Below the pieces are notes generated by a model. It did not search any database and was not told where the DNA came from. It saw only the letters and a program-made list of their open reading frames with translations. DNA of 64,000 bases from Flavipsychrobacter sp. (GTDB lineage: Bacteria; Bacteroidota; Bacteroidia; Chitinophagales; Chitinophagaceae): contig JAWKLD010000001.1 of NCBI GenBank assembly GCA_041392855.1, forward strand, positions 2,156,001-2,220,000, given 5' to 3'. Both the position numbers and the translations under genes were made by a program. This document shows positions 24,532 to 34,422 of the stretch, piece by piece; position 1 is the stretch's first letter; each line of letters begins with the position of its first letter.

Positions 24532-25935
24532 CTATTCAAAAATCTTTCCGGGATTTAATATGCCATTGGGATCGAATACCTGTTTTATCTGTTTCATAAG
24601 CCCCAATTGCGTTCCATTAAAAGCAATTGGCATATACCCTTTTTGTACAAGCCCTATACCATGCTCTCCTGATATAGTACCACCAAGCTTTACAACTTCT
24701 TTAAATAATGCCGCTATACCATTTGTTAACTTATTATTCCAGTCATCGTCACTCATGCTCCCTTTTATAATGTTTATATGCAGATTACCATCGCCAGCAT
24801 GCCCATAGCATACTGACTTAAACCCATACTCCTTGCCCAAGCGTTTTACAATATCTAATAATTGGGGTAGCTCTGCCCTTGGCACTACTGTATCTTCCTC
24901 CTTATATATTGAATTACTCTTCACAGCCTCACCTACTTTCCTCCTCAGGCTCCACAGCATTTCTTTTTGCTCGTGACTATCTGCAAAAAGCACCTCCCCA
25001 ATATCAAAACCCTCTAAAATCTCCGTTATACCTTCTATTTCTTTGTATAGCAACTCTACTTCATTACCATCTACTTCTATAAGCAAATGTGCTTGTATAT
25101 CTTCCTGAAGTTTGATAACCGTTTCACCAGTAAATTTTATTGACCATTCTAAAGCGTCCCTCTCCATAAACTCCATACAAGAAGGCGTATAGCCTGCTAA
25201 GAATATGGCATTAACCGCCTTACACGCTTCTATAGCAGAACGAAAAGGAACCAATACAAGCATATTATGCTTTACTGCAGGTATTAACCGAAGTACTATT
25301 TTGGTAACTATACCAAGCGTTCCTTCACTACCTACCAATAGCTGCGTAAGGTTATACCCAGTAGCATTCTTTAGCACATTAGCTCCTGTCCATATTACAT
25401 CCCCACTGGGTAGCACTACCTCCAAATTAAGCACATAGTCTTTTACTACACCATATTTTACCGCTTTTGGACCACCCGAGTTTTCAGAGACATTACCTCC
25501 TATAAAACAAGACCCTTTACTAGCCGGATCAGGAGGATAGAACAACCCCTCTGCTGCAACAATATCTTGCAACTCTTGCGTTATCATACCAGGCTCAACC
25601 GTTACTTGCAAGTTTCTTTTATCTAGTTCTATTACTTTATTAAGCCTTTTCATATTCAATACTACTCCACCATGAACAGGTAATGCTCCTCCACTCAATC
25701 CCGTACCTGCACCTCTCGGTGTAACTGGGATATTATTGGCATTACAATATTTCATCAATTCACTAATTGCCCCGACAGTAATTGGTTCTACAACTACTTC
25801 TGGCAAATACTTTAAATCCTCAGTATGGTCATGAGCATTATCATTAAGGCTCTCCTCATCGACAAAAACATGCTTAACGCCATCAATACGTTTAAGATGT
25901 TCTATATCCTCTTCTGTTATCTTTTTATATGGCAT
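24532..25935 (-). CDS. FAD-linked oxidase, GlcD/D-lactate dehydrogenase type
   Basis: The 467-residue protein oxidises a 2-hydroxy acid such as glycolate or D-lactate. The FAD_binding_4 domain (about 45-225) shows PRGAGTGLSGGALPVHGG, then PPDPASKGSCFIGGNVSENSGGPK (a segment typical of GlcD), and LVGSEGTLGIVTK. The FAD-oxidase C-terminal domain carries the YGHAGDGNLHINI metal motif and GTISGEHGIGLVQK. No iron-sulfur subunit gene is nearby, so it may work alone or with a partner elsewhere. It is divergent from the PadR operon. Confidence 0.9.
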   Translation of the reverse strand: MPYKKITEEDIEHLKRIDGVKHVFVDEESLNDNAHDHTEDLKYLPEVVVEPITVGAISELMKYCNANNIPVTPRGAGTGLSGGALPVHGGVVLNMKRLNKVIELDKRNLQVTVEPGMITQELQDIVAAEGLFYPPDPASKGSCFIGGNVSENSGGPKAVKYGVVKDYVLNLEVVLPSGDVIWTGANVLKNATGYNLTQLLVGSEGTLGIVTKIVLRLIPAVKHNMLVLVPFRSAIEACKAVNAIFLAGYTPSCMEFMERDALEWSIKFTGETVIKLQEDIQAHLLIEVDGNEVELLYKEIEGITEILEGFDIGEVLFADSHEQKEMLWSLRRKVGEAVKSNSIYKEEDTVVPRAELPQLLDIVKRLGKEYGFKSVCYGHAGDGNLHINIIKGSMSDDDWNNKLTNGIAALFKEVVKLGGTISGEHGIGLVQKGYMPIAFNGTQLGLMKQIKQVFDPNGILNPGKIFE

Positions 25936-26018
25936 ACTACAAAGGTCTTAAGATATCTGATAAAAGTAAACAAAATGCTTTGCCCAATACCTTCTTTTAC
26001 ATACTACATTGTTAAATT

Positions 26019-26060
26019 TAGTACTATGTTTTGCATAGTACTATAAATACACTACATTTG
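26019..26060 (+). promoter_or_regulatory. promoter and operator of the padR-pspC operon
   Basis: TTTG at 26029-26033, a 19-base spacer and TACATTTG at 26053-26060 form a perfect Bacteroidota promoter. The palindrome TAGTACTATG-TTTTG-CATAGTACTA (26019-26043) is centred on the -33 box, with perfect 10-base arms. PadR proteins bind palindromes of this kind, so autorepression by the first gene of the operon is the simplest reading. Confidence 0.82.
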
Positions 26061-26077
26061 CCTATAAATAATAGAAT

Positions 26078-26410
26078 ATGAATATAGAAAATACAGAATC
26101 GCAGATGAGAAAGGGATTATTAGAGCTTTGTATTCTAGGTATTATACAAAAAAGCACAGAGGCTTACCCAAGTGATATACTGGAAGGACTGAAAGAATCA
26201 AAACTTGTGGTTTTAGAAGGCACTCTATACCCTTTATTGACACGCCTTAAAAATGCGGGGCTCTTGAGTTATAGATGGGAAGAGTCTCAGAACGGTCCCC
26301 CTAGAAAATACTATGCTTTAACCGAATCTGGGATTGAAACTTATAATAAACTCCTGAGCACCTGGAATGACTTGAGTAAATCAGTAAACAACCTAACAGC
26401 TACTATATAA
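26078..26410 (+). CDS. PadR-family transcriptional regulator
   Basis: The 110-residue protein is a winged-helix PadR repressor of the short subfamily. KGLLELCILGIIQKSTEAYP, LEGTLYPLLTRLKNAGLLSY and GPPRKYYALTESG are family hallmarks. It starts at ATG 26078, 17 bases after the promoter. The next gene, encoding a PspC-domain protein, starts 10 bases after its stop, so the two form an operon, a pairing frequent in Bacteroidota. It probably responds to an envelope stress or hydrophobic ligand. The signal is unknown. Confidence 0.92.
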   Translation: MNIENTESQMRKGLLELCILGIIQKSTEAYPSDILEGLKESKLVVLEGTLYPLLTRLKNAGLLSYRWEESQNGPPRKYYALTESGIETYNKLLSTWNDLSKSVNNLTATI

Positions 26411-26420
26411 AACAACTACT

Positions 26421-27077
26421 ATGCAGAAAATAATACAAATTAACATTGGTGGACGTGTAATACCTATTGAAGAAGATGCCTATAAAAGTCTTTATGACTA
26501 CTTGAGAGCTCTTGGAAGAAACTTTTCATCCGAAGAAGGTAAGGATGAAATAATACAAGATATAGAAAACCGCATAGCAGAGCTTTTTGCAACAAGACTT
26601 GAAAATGGCACTGCGGCAATAGACAGAGAAGATGTAAACAAAGTGATTGCTATATTGGGTAGGCCCAGCGACTTAAACAATGATGACAGTACCTCTTACA
26701 CGAACTATACTACATCAAGTTCCACTTTCAGCAATTACGATAACCAATACACTAGCAGAAGGCTATTTCGTAATACACGAGATAAAATGCTAGGTGGTGT
26801 TTGTAGTGGCGTGGCTAGTTACTTTGGTATTGACCCCGTGATCGTAAGACTAGTATTCGCAATGCTTTTCTTAGCAGGCATTGGCTTTGTAGCATACATC
26901 TTAGCATGGATCATCATACCTGCAGCTAAAACGCCAGCTGATTTTGCTCAAATGACAGGAGAGCCCATGACATTTGATACTTTCAAGAAAAATATGACGG
27001 AAGAGCTTCAAGACCTAAAGAAAAAAGGAGAAGAAATGAGCAATGAATTAAAAGACTTCTTTAATAAAAAGAAATAA
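26421..27077 (+). CDS. PspC-domain membrane protein
   Basis: The 218-residue protein has a soluble N-terminal region (about 1-95). In it, KDEIIQDIENRIAELFATRL and a GRPSD motif resemble a module often joined to PspC. A PspC domain follows at about 112-172 (LGGVCSGVASYFGIDPVIVR plus one or two membrane segments ending in AWIIIPAA), then a charged coiled-coil tail. PspC proteins take part in the phage-shock-type response at the inner membrane. It is the second gene of the padR operon and has a strong terminator just after it. Confidence 0.85.
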   Translation: MQKIIQINIGGRVIPIEEDAYKSLYDYLRALGRNFSSEEGKDEIIQDIENRIAELFATRLENGTAAIDREDVNKVIAILGRPSDLNNDDSTSYTNYTTSSSTFSNYDNQYTSRRLFRNTRDKMLGGVCSGVASYFGIDPVIVRLVFAMLFLAGIGFVAYILAWIIIPAAKTPADFAQMTGEPMTFDTFKKNMTEELQDLKKKGEEMSNELKDFFNKKK

Positions 27078-27112
27078 AAAAAAGTCCTTGTTATATAGCA
27101 AGGACTTTTTTT
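27076..27112. terminator. bidirectional terminator
   Basis: Arms with GTCCTTG/CAAGGAC at the core and seven A/T pairs outside (27077-27090, 27099-27112) enclose an 8-base loop. The hairpin lies between the convergent pspC-type gene and the histidine kinase gene and can end both. Confidence 0.88.
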
Positions 27113-27113
27113 G

Positions 27114-29750
27114 TTAGAATATTATTTTAAAAGTAGTTCCCTTATCAACAACACTCCTAACTACTACAACACCACCCATGGCTTCAATTTGATTTTTAGT
27201 AATAAACAGCCCAATGCCATTGGCATCTGTATTCCCATGAAAAGTATTGTACATACCAAAGAGTTTATTCCCATATTTTTCTAAATCTATTCCAAGACCA
27301 TTATCACTAATTGTCAATTCTACCCTTCCAGAAACTTCCTTTGCATATACACTAACTATCGGATCTCTTTTAGGGCTTCTATACTTGATAGCATTAGAAA
27401 TAAAGTTTAATAAAATACTTTCTAGATAGGCTTCAATATAATTTATAGTTAGGCCTTTAGGTACTTCAATATCGATAGCAACGTTGTGAATATTAATGTC
27501 TCCCGATAATATTTCAATAGTTTTATTTACATATTTAAACAGTTCAAGCTCTTTTATATCTTGTTTGAGATTTGCTGTCTGAATAGACACCACCTCACTT
27601 AGATGCTCAATCGTTTCGCTAAGTTGACTTGCGACACCTTTCAAATGTTCTTCCAGCTCCTTTCTTTCGTTTATGTCTTTTGCACTTTCTAAAAGTTGTA
27701 ATAAAAGCTCAAAATTCCCAGAATAGGATCTTAAGTTGTGCGTTACAATGTGAGCAAAATTAAACAACCTCTTATTCTGCTCACTAACAATATCTAGGGT
27801 CTTATTGAGTTCTATTTCCTTCTCTTTTCTATCAGAAACATCTCGCATACTCCCCTCTACGCCGATCGGCCGACCATTATCGTCTAGCAAAGCATGAGCA
27901 TTTACAGACGTATGTATTAATCTACCTTCTACATCATTAAGTCTTATCTCAAAATCGTTGACCTTACCATTTTGTATTAGCGTTTGCATCAACTTCTCTC
28001 TATCTTCAATATTATGGTAAAAGTCAGAAACAGGTCTTCCTATCAGCTCTTCCCGTTTCATTCCAGAATATTTTTCAATAGAAGGGCTTATTTCTGTTAT
28101 TAACCCGTCGTAGTCCGTTCTATAAAATACGTCTTGGACGTTTTCGAATATAGTTCTATACTTTTTTTCTTCTGCTGCTAATGCCTTTTGGGTTTCAGTG
28201 ATTACTGAAATATCTGTAGCTACACCCAAGAAACCAGATATCTCTTCATTTTCATTTCTAACGGCGGTAACAACTAATTGTACCGGGAAAGTACTGCCAT
28301 CTTTCCTTATATAGGTCCATTCTCTAGAGTCATGCTTGCCTCTTTTTGCATTCTCTACAAAAACATCAAATCCCTTGATATCCTTACCATATAATTTGCT
28401 TAACTCTTCCCCTCTTTTTTCAACTTCTTCGAGAACATGTAATATGGACGGGGTTTGCTTATTGATCATCTCCTCTGCCGTATAGCCCAGCAACTTCTCT
28501 GCGCCAGCGCCAAAATGCGTTATAACACCATTATAATCCGTAGCTATAACAGACACTCCTGTCGTTGCATCGTAAAGCCCTTTTACTTCTTGGTTGGCCT
28601 TTCTTAGCTTTCTTTCAATTCGTTTTCTTCCTGTAATATCTTCTAACTGAGAAATGAAATGAACCGGGGCTCCTTTGGCATCACGTACAAGAGAAACACT
28701 GAGTAATACCCATACGATATGGCCATATTTATGGTAGTACCTTTTTTCCATTTGGTAGCTATTCTCCTTACCCTCTAATAACATTTGCACATTATCCAAG
28801 TCTTTATCCAAGTCCTCAGGATGTGTAATATCTTGAAAAGTTTTTTTAAACAATTCATCACGACTATAGCCAACAATATCACAAACTTGCTCGTTCACTT
28901 TTAGCCATTTCCCTTCAAGTGATACCAACGCCATCCCAATTGCTGAATACTCAAATGCGTCTTTAAAACGACGCTCACTTAACTCTAGATCTAATTGAGT
29001 TCTTTTTTGTTTGTCAATATCTTGAAAAGTACCATAGGCCTTAACACACTTACCATCAATAAAATCAGCTTCGCCAATAGCTCTTACCCATTTCTCATTC
29101 CCTTTAGCTGTAATAATTTCTAATTCTAGATCAAAAGGCTCTCCCTTTTCTACTAATTGTGAAAAGGCTTTCTCAATTTTCTTTCTACTTTCTCCCTGTT
29201 TATAATAAGAAATACCAGTTTCCACTCTCGGCACATGACTAAAACTTTCCTCATGTATTTCATAAGTAACCTTACTCCATGTGTTTGTATTTTTAATCAA
29301 ATCAACTTCCCAAGCGCCAACTCTAGCCATCTCACTAGTTTGCCTCAACAGCTTTTGGGCACTTTTCAATTCAAGTTCGGCTTCTTTTTGTTTTGTTATG
29401 TCTATATGACATCCAACCATTCTTACAGGGCTGTCTCCATCCCACTCTATGACACTGCCTGTACACAACACCCAAACAGTTGAACCGTTTTTGTGTTTAT
29501 ATCTTACTTCATTATTATATGGAACTTTTCCTTTCGATTTTACGTGCTGATTGAAATTGTCTAGTACAATTTCTAAGTCAGAAGGGAAAATTAATTTTTG
29601 CCAAGTATCTGGGCTATTTTCAAGTTCATCATCTTCATAACCAAACATAGACTTGAAAGTGGGACTTAGATATTCTTTATCTTCTGCAATATTCCAATCC
29701 CAATACCCTGCTAAAGTATCTTCAAGTATTTTCTTATGTATATCTGTCAT
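27114..29750 (-). CDS. soluble multi-PAS sensor histidine kinase
   Basis: The 878-residue protein has about five PAS domains in a row (roughly 5-120, 130-250, 255-385, 390-520 and 525-655). Most end in the PAC-type DIT/DIS sequence, for example CHIDITKQK and QLEDITGRK. A histidine kinase core follows: H box NFAHIVTHNLRS near 675, N box NFISNAIKYRSP, G1 DNGLGIDL and G2 NGIGLFI. No membrane segment or signal peptide is visible, so it senses a cytoplasmic signal such as a redox state or small ligand. No receiver domain or response-regulator gene is adjacent. Confidence 0.9.
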   Translation of the reverse strand: MTDIHKKILEDTLAGYWDWNIAEDKEYLSPTFKSMFGYEDDELENSPDTWQKLIFPSDLEIVLDNFNQHVKSKGKVPYNNEVRYKHKNGSTVWVLCTGSVIEWDGDSPVRMVGCHIDITKQKEAELELKSAQKLLRQTSEMARVGAWEVDLIKNTNTWSKVTYEIHEESFSHVPRVETGISYYKQGESRKKIEKAFSQLVEKGEPFDLELEIITAKGNEKWVRAIGEADFIDGKCVKAYGTFQDIDKQKRTQLDLELSERRFKDAFEYSAIGMALVSLEGKWLKVNEQVCDIVGYSRDELFKKTFQDITHPEDLDKDLDNVQMLLEGKENSYQMEKRYYHKYGHIVWVLLSVSLVRDAKGAPVHFISQLEDITGRKRIERKLRKANQEVKGLYDATTGVSVIATDYNGVITHFGAGAEKLLGYTAEEMINKQTPSILHVLEEVEKRGEELSKLYGKDIKGFDVFVENAKRGKHDSREWTYIRKDGSTFPVQLVVTAVRNENEEISGFLGVATDISVITETQKALAAEEKKYRTIFENVQDVFYRTDYDGLITEISPSIEKYSGMKREELIGRPVSDFYHNIEDREKLMQTLIQNGKVNDFEIRLNDVEGRLIHTSVNAHALLDDNGRPIGVEGSMRDVSDRKEKEIELNKTLDIVSEQNKRLFNFAHIVTHNLRSYSGNFELLLQLLESAKDINERKELEEHLKGVASQLSETIEHLSEVVSIQTANLKQDIKELELFKYVNKTIEILSGDINIHNVAIDIEVPKGLTINYIEAYLESILLNFISNAIKYRSPKRDPIVSVYAKEVSGRVELTISDNGLGIDLEKYGNKLFGMYNTFHGNTDANGIGLFITKNQIEAMGGVVVVRSVVDKGTTFKIIF

Positions 29751-29922
29751 GCTTAATAGGCTATATTAACTGCTCTGACTAACTTACAATACAATAGTTA
29801 ATCATGGTTTATGTAAAATACAGAAATAAACACATATTCTTATTGTAATATTACCCTATAAAACTATAAAAGTAGATACTGTATTTATATACTTTTACGC
29901 TACCACATAATAGACATTTAGT

Positions 29923-31344
29923 ATGAGCGAAAAAAAACTCCCTTTGCATATTAAGATTATAATTGGGTTAATAGCAGGTGTATTATGGGCTTTTTTAGCG
30001 GGATGGCTAGGTATAACAGAGTTTACCATCAACTGGATATCTCCAATAGGTACTATATTTATAAAACTACTTAAACTCATTGCTGTACCACTGGTACTTT
30101 TCTCTATCATTGATGGTATTGCTGGACTATCTGACACAAAAAGTATTGGTCGATTGGGATTAAAGACCCTATCACTATATCTGATCACGACAGTTATGGC
30201 AGTGAGTATAGGATTATTACTAGTAAACACTATAAAACCCGGTAATAAAATAGACGAAGAGCAAAAAATAATTAATAGGATCTCTTATGAGTTGTGGGCA
30301 AAAGACAATGGAATAAAAATATTAGACAACAAAAATTATTCAGGCAACCCGAGGTACAGCGCATATACACAACAAGCAACAAATAAACTAGTAGAAGAAG
30401 GAGTAAATAAAAAAATAGAAGATAAAATAAGCACTGCTAAAAACCAAAAAGGCAAAGGACCTCTACAAGTAATCGTAGACATGGTACCTGGCAATATCTT
30501 TGATGCTTTTACTAATAGTAAAATGTTGCAGATAATAATCTTTGCTGTCTTTTTTGGCATTACTATAATATCATTACCACGTGCTAAAGTGGAAACGGTC
30601 ATATCCTTTGTTAGTGGAGCCAACAACATCTTTATTAAGATGGTAGAGATTATTATGCAAGGAGCTCCGGTTTTTGTTTTTGCCTTAATGGCTGGTAAAC
30701 TAACAGAAATGGCAAAAGACAACCCTGACAAAATAGTAGACCTACTGGGAGGGATAGTTGCTTATATGATTGCCGTTGTGGCAGGGCTAGCATTTTTAGC
30801 TTTTATTCTTTACCCCTTAATAGTTACCCGAGTTGTTAAAAAACTTAGTTATAAAGGATTCTTTAAAGCTATAAGCCCGGCACAGTTCTTAGCATTTTCT
30901 TCCAGTAGTTCTGCGGCTACACTACCAGTAACTATGGAATGTGTAAATAAAAACCTAGGCGTAAAAGAAGAGGTTAGCAGTTTTGTATTGCCTATTGGGG
31001 CTACTGTAAACATGGATGGCACTAGTCTCTATCAAGCTGTAGCTGTAGTTTTTCTTGCACAAGTACATGGCGTTGACCTTACAGTTACTCAGCAGCTTAC
31101 CATTATTGTCACCGCCACATTAGCATCTATTGGTACTGCAGCTGTACCAAGTGCAGGTTTAATAATGTTGATCATTGTACTACAATCTGTGGGGTTAAAC
31201 CCTGCTTGGATTGCCTTGATATTTCCTGTAGACAGAATATTAGACATGTGTCGTACTGTTGTTAATGTAACAGGTGACGCTACGGTATCAACTATTGTAG
31301 CTGGTTCAGAAAAGAAAATAACCTACCCACCAATAAAAAACTAA
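29923..31344 (+). CDS. dicarboxylate/amino acid:cation symporter (DAACS)
   Basis: The 473-residue membrane protein is a GltP/GltPh-type secondary transporter that moves glutamate, aspartate or C4-dicarboxylates with H+ or Na+. The serine-rich hairpin loop LAFSSSSSAATLPVTMECV, the NMDGTSLYQA motif in TM7 and DRILDMCRTVVNVTGDA in TM8 are diagnostic. A hydrophilic insertion of about 80 residues after TM3 (about 105-185, with KIDEEQKIINRISYELWAKD) is longer than in GltP. It overlaps the next gene by one base in TAATG. Confidence 0.93.
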   Translation: MSEKKLPLHIKIIIGLIAGVLWAFLAGWLGITEFTINWISPIGTIFIKLLKLIAVPLVLFSIIDGIAGLSDTKSIGRLGLKTLSLYLITTVMAVSIGLLLVNTIKPGNKIDEEQKIINRISYELWAKDNGIKILDNKNYSGNPRYSAYTQQATNKLVEEGVNKKIEDKISTAKNQKGKGPLQVIVDMVPGNIFDAFTNSKMLQIIIFAVFFGITIISLPRAKVETVISFVSGANNIFIKMVEIIMQGAPVFVFALMAGKLTEMAKDNPDKIVDLLGGIVAYMIAVVAGLAFLAFILYPLIVTRVVKKLSYKGFFKAISPAQFLAFSSSSSAATLPVTMECVNKNLGVKEEVSSFVLPIGATVNMDGTSLYQAVAVVFLAQVHGVDLTVTQQLTIIVTATLASIGTAAVPSAGLIMLIIVLQSVGLNPAWIALIFPVDRILDMCRTVVNVTGDATVSTIVAGSEKKITYPPIKN

Positions 31345-32435
31345 TGAGCATCAAATACATAAAAGGCTTTGATGCGCTAAGAGCTATATCAATTCTTTTT
31401 GTTTTGCAGGCTCATTTGGGCACTTTTCATTTACTACCTAATAGCACTTTTTTAAGGGAGGGTGTTTGGCATCTTATATCCGGAAGCACAGGAGTTAATA
31501 TCTTTTTTGTTCTCAGCGGGTTCCTAATTACAAGAATATTACTTAATGAAAGAAGAGAATACGGAACTATCAATCTTCGCAATTTTTACATACGGCGATT
31601 ATTGCGTTTAACCCCTCCAGTTATCATTCTACTATTGGTACTTTTTTCTTTAATGATAACAGGATTAATAAAAGAAAGCTATCTAGGATTGGCTATGGCA
31701 AGCACCTACACGTTCAACTATGCCCCTTTACATGACATGACTCCCGAGCTCGGGCATATGTGGTCTTTATCGGTTGAGGAACAATATTACTTTCTTTGGC
31801 CAATAGCCCTATTAGCTATCAAAAAACATAAAACTATTTTAGCCTTATCTGCAATACTTATTTTCGTTTGCATATTGTATATGCAGTACATTGGTCACAT
31901 ACCTATTATAGACACACACTCTATTTCAATAAAAGGTTATAATATAATTTTAGGCAAGTTCTTTAATACTCGCCATTGGTTAATACCTGCAATAGGACCA
32001 ATTCTAATTGGCAGCTCTATATCAATGCTTATTCATTATAATCAAGAACGAGCGAATAAACTCTTCTCCACAAACAAGCTTATCACTCCTATTGCTTTAC
32101 TCTTGTTCTTATCTCCACTTTTTTTGCCGCTATCAATAGCGGGCTTTTTTGCTCCTACACAGTCATTAGGTGTTGCTTTATTTTTAACGTGGATTCTATT
32201 CAACCAGACCAATGCTATATGCAATATTCTTGAGCTACCCCTGTTAAGATATATCGGCCGCATATCCTATGGGTTATATGTTTACCATGGATTATTTGTA
32301 CGAACTGGCCCAGAAGGAGCTACACTAACTATTCAGCAGTTTCCAATAAATATCATACTCACCTTTATCACTGCCATACTTTCTTACGAATTAATGGAGC
32401 AAAAAGTACTGAGGTATAAACAGCAATTTAAATAA
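31344..32435 (+). CDS. acyltransferase 3 (OafA-like) membrane protein
   Basis: The 363-residue protein has about 10 membrane segments. Family motifs include FDALRAISILFVLQAHLG at the N-terminus (putative catalytic His), NIFFVLSGFLITRILL, and SLSVEEQYYFLWPI. Such enzymes O-acetylate or acylate surface polysaccharides or lipids. The start ATG 31344 overlaps the symporter stop, so translation is probably coupled. A terminator follows at once. The acceptor is unknown. Confidence 0.88.
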   Translation: MSIKYIKGFDALRAISILFVLQAHLGTFHLLPNSTFLREGVWHLISGSTGVNIFFVLSGFLITRILLNERREYGTINLRNFYIRRLLRLTPPVIILLLVLFSLMITGLIKESYLGLAMASTYTFNYAPLHDMTPELGHMWSLSVEEQYYFLWPIALLAIKKHKTILALSAILIFVCILYMQYIGHIPIIDTHSISIKGYNIILGKFFNTRHWLIPAIGPILIGSSISMLIHYNQERANKLFSTNKLITPIALLLFLSPLFLPLSIAGFFAPTQSLGVALFLTWILFNQTNAICNILELPLLRYIGRISYGLYVYHGLFVRTGPEGATLTIQQFPINIILTFITAILSYELMEQKVLRYKQQFK

Positions 32436-32460
32436 CAAAGCCGCCGATAGGCGGCTTTGT
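32435..32460 (+). terminator. terminator after the acyltransferase gene
   Basis: Perfect 11-base arms ACAAAGCCGCC and GGCGGCTTTGT enclose a GATA loop. The stem is GC-rich, begins right at the acyltransferase stop, and lies next to the opposing tRNA-Ala 3' end. Confidence 0.88.
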
Positions 32461-32463
32461 CTT

Positions 32464-32538
<75 letters not shown>

Positions 32539-32550
32539 TCCTATTTATTA

Positions 32551-33246
32551 TTAAATATACTTAGGATCAATGTAAGTATAGGTAGGCTTGTCTCTTTTTA
32601 TACCATACATCATTAAGTTCGTTTCGTGTAGCATAGCTCTTTGATTAAAGATACCATTGTCTAGGCCTAGCTTTCTTAAAGCTTTCACGTACATACTTAT
32701 ATACCAAGGATATTTGTTTAAGCCAGAACCAAAGTCAAACTCCGTAACATCCTCTACTCTAGAGAATTTATTACCACGTCTAGGAGTTTGAACACTCTTA
32801 GAATCTATAAATTCTATATTGGGGAATAGATAGTCAATACCCTGAGGGGTAAATCGCCACATGTCAATTGGTATTCTATGTAAACGCCAAGAAAATGGCA
32901 CGCTAAATAACAACACCCCATCTTTATCTAGCAATTTTTCAATATTCTTTGCCATACCAAAAATATCTGTCACATGCTCCATTACATAGTGGCAATGTAT
33001 GGTCTTATACTTTTGTATCGGCAGTTTTGCTATACTTTCGTCATCACAAAGATTCACAACATAATCCACACCTTCTCCTTCAAAAATATCAATGCCAATA
33101 AAATCTTTAGGCATATTGCCTTCATGAATATCTTTTGGGGCATACTGAACATAAGAGGCATCCACCAAGGAGCCTATTTCGAGGCATGGTCCTTGTAGTT
33201 CACCGCTAAATTGCTTAAAAAAATCAATTGTTTGCTTAGTAGCCAT
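32551..33246 (-). CDS. class I SAM-dependent methyltransferase
   Basis: The 231-residue protein has the methyltransferase-11-like fold. The glycine-rich motif I is degenerate (CLEIGSLVDAS), followed by the acidic FIGIDIFEGEGVDYVVNL and HYVMEHVTDIF, and a post-motif DGVLLFSVPFSWRLHRIP. A second half with PIDMWRFTPQGIDYLF is shared with glycan-modification methyltransferases of similar size, so a surface-sugar substrate is possible. That is only inference. It stands alone upstream of tRNA-Ala. Confidence 0.75.
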   Translation of the reverse strand: MATKQTIDFFKQFSGELQGPCLEIGSLVDASYVQYAPKDIHEGNMPKDFIGIDIFEGEGVDYVVNLCDDESIAKLPIQKYKTIHCHYVMEHVTDIFGMAKNIEKLLDKDGVLLFSVPFSWRLHRIPIDMWRFTPQGIDYLFPNIEFIDSKSVQTPRRGNKFSRVEDVTEFDFGSGLNKYPWYISMYVKALRKLGLDNGIFNQRAMLHETNLMMYGIKRDKPTYTYIDPKYI

Positions 33247-33294
33247 AGTAGAGATATGTTATTACCAGTTTATAGATTTCAACGCAAGTTAATA

Positions 33295-34407
33295 CTAATT
33301 ATCATTATTCATTGTTGCTATATTAACAACTTTTTTTGCAGCATTTAGTGATGCTTTCTCTTTCCCAAGCTTATCCCAAAGCGCTCTGTAATCCTGCATT
33401 AGTTCTGCCTTGTAGGCATTATTATTAAGCAACTTATCCAGATTTTCAAACAATAGTTTCTCATTCAAATCTGCCTGTATCAATTCTTTTATCACCTCTT
33501 TATCCATTATCAGATTTACTAAGGATATGTACTTTATATCCACTAGCTTAGTTGCTATCCAGTAAGATATGGGATTACCCTTATAACATACTACTTCTGG
33601 GACTCCAAATAGAGCTGTCTCTAATGTTGCTGTTCCACTAGTTACCAAAGCAGCACTAGATTGCTTTAACAAATTATAAGTCTGATCGGGTACTAATATT
33701 ACATTCTTGTCTCCTATTATTTCTTCATATAAGGCACTGTCTTGCGATGGTGCTTGTGCAATAGCAAACTGGTAGTCAGGAAACTTATCAACCATCAACA
33801 GCATGATTGGAAGCTTAATCTTTATTTCTTGACTTCGGCTACCTGGCAAAAGTGCTATGATCGGCTTGTTTGATAATGGTGTTGCTGGTGTGGACTTTTC
33901 ATGCTCTATTACTTCTATCAAAGGGTGCCCTACATAAGTTACATCATACTGCCACTTTTCTTTGTAGTAATCTACCTCAAAAGGCAGTATTACCAGCATT
34001 TCATCTACATCTCTTTTAAGTTTTTTTACCCTATTAGCCTTCCAAGCCCACACTTGTGGGGAAATATAATATACTATTTTAATACCTTGCTGTCTTGCCC
34101 AAGTGGCAATTCTCATGTTAAAGCCAGGGTAGTCAATAAGCACCAAAACATCAGGCTCAAAAGCAGCTATATCTTCTTTACAGAAACTGATATTTTTAAA
34201 AATGGTTCTAATATGCAAAAGCACTTCAACAAACCCCATAAACGCAAGATCCCTGTAGTGCTTCACCAAATTCGCACCTGCCTCTTGCATTTTTTCACCG
34301 CCCCAACATCTTATAGCTGCGGAGGCATCAATATTGTGAATAGCCTTTATTAGATTGCTACCATGCAGATCTCCACTAGCCTCTCCTGCTATGATATAGT
34401 AGCGCAT
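33295..34407 (-). CDS. lpxB: lipid-A-disaccharide synthase
   Basis: LpxB joins UDP-2,3-diacylglucosamine and lipid X to form the lipid A disaccharide. The 370-residue protein begins with the family hallmark YYIIAGEASGDLHGSNLI and carries VLIDYPGFNMRIA, YYISPQVWAWK and ALLPGSRSQEIK, with the late VTSGTATLETALFGVPEVV. A small three-TM protein is encoded 15 bases upstream on the same strand and may be co-transcribed. Its presence marks a Gram-negative outer membrane. Confidence 0.96.
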   Translation of the reverse strand: MRYYIIAGEASGDLHGSNLIKAIHNIDASAAIRCWGGEKMQEAGANLVKHYRDLAFMGFVEVLLHIRTIFKNISFCKEDIAAFEPDVLVLIDYPGFNMRIATWARQQGIKIVYYISPQVWAWKANRVKKLKRDVDEMLVILPFEVDYYKEKWQYDVTYVGHPLIEVIEHEKSTPATPLSNKPIIALLPGSRSQEIKIKLPIMLLMVDKFPDYQFAIAQAPSQDSALYEEIIGDKNVILVPDQTYNLLKQSSAALVTSGTATLETALFGVPEVVCYKGNPISYWIATKLVDIKYISLVNLIMDKEVIKELIQADLNEKLLFENLDKLLNNNAYKAELMQDYRALWDKLGKEKASLNAAKKVVNIATMNNDN

Positions 34408-34422
34408 TAAAAAGAGTTGAGT

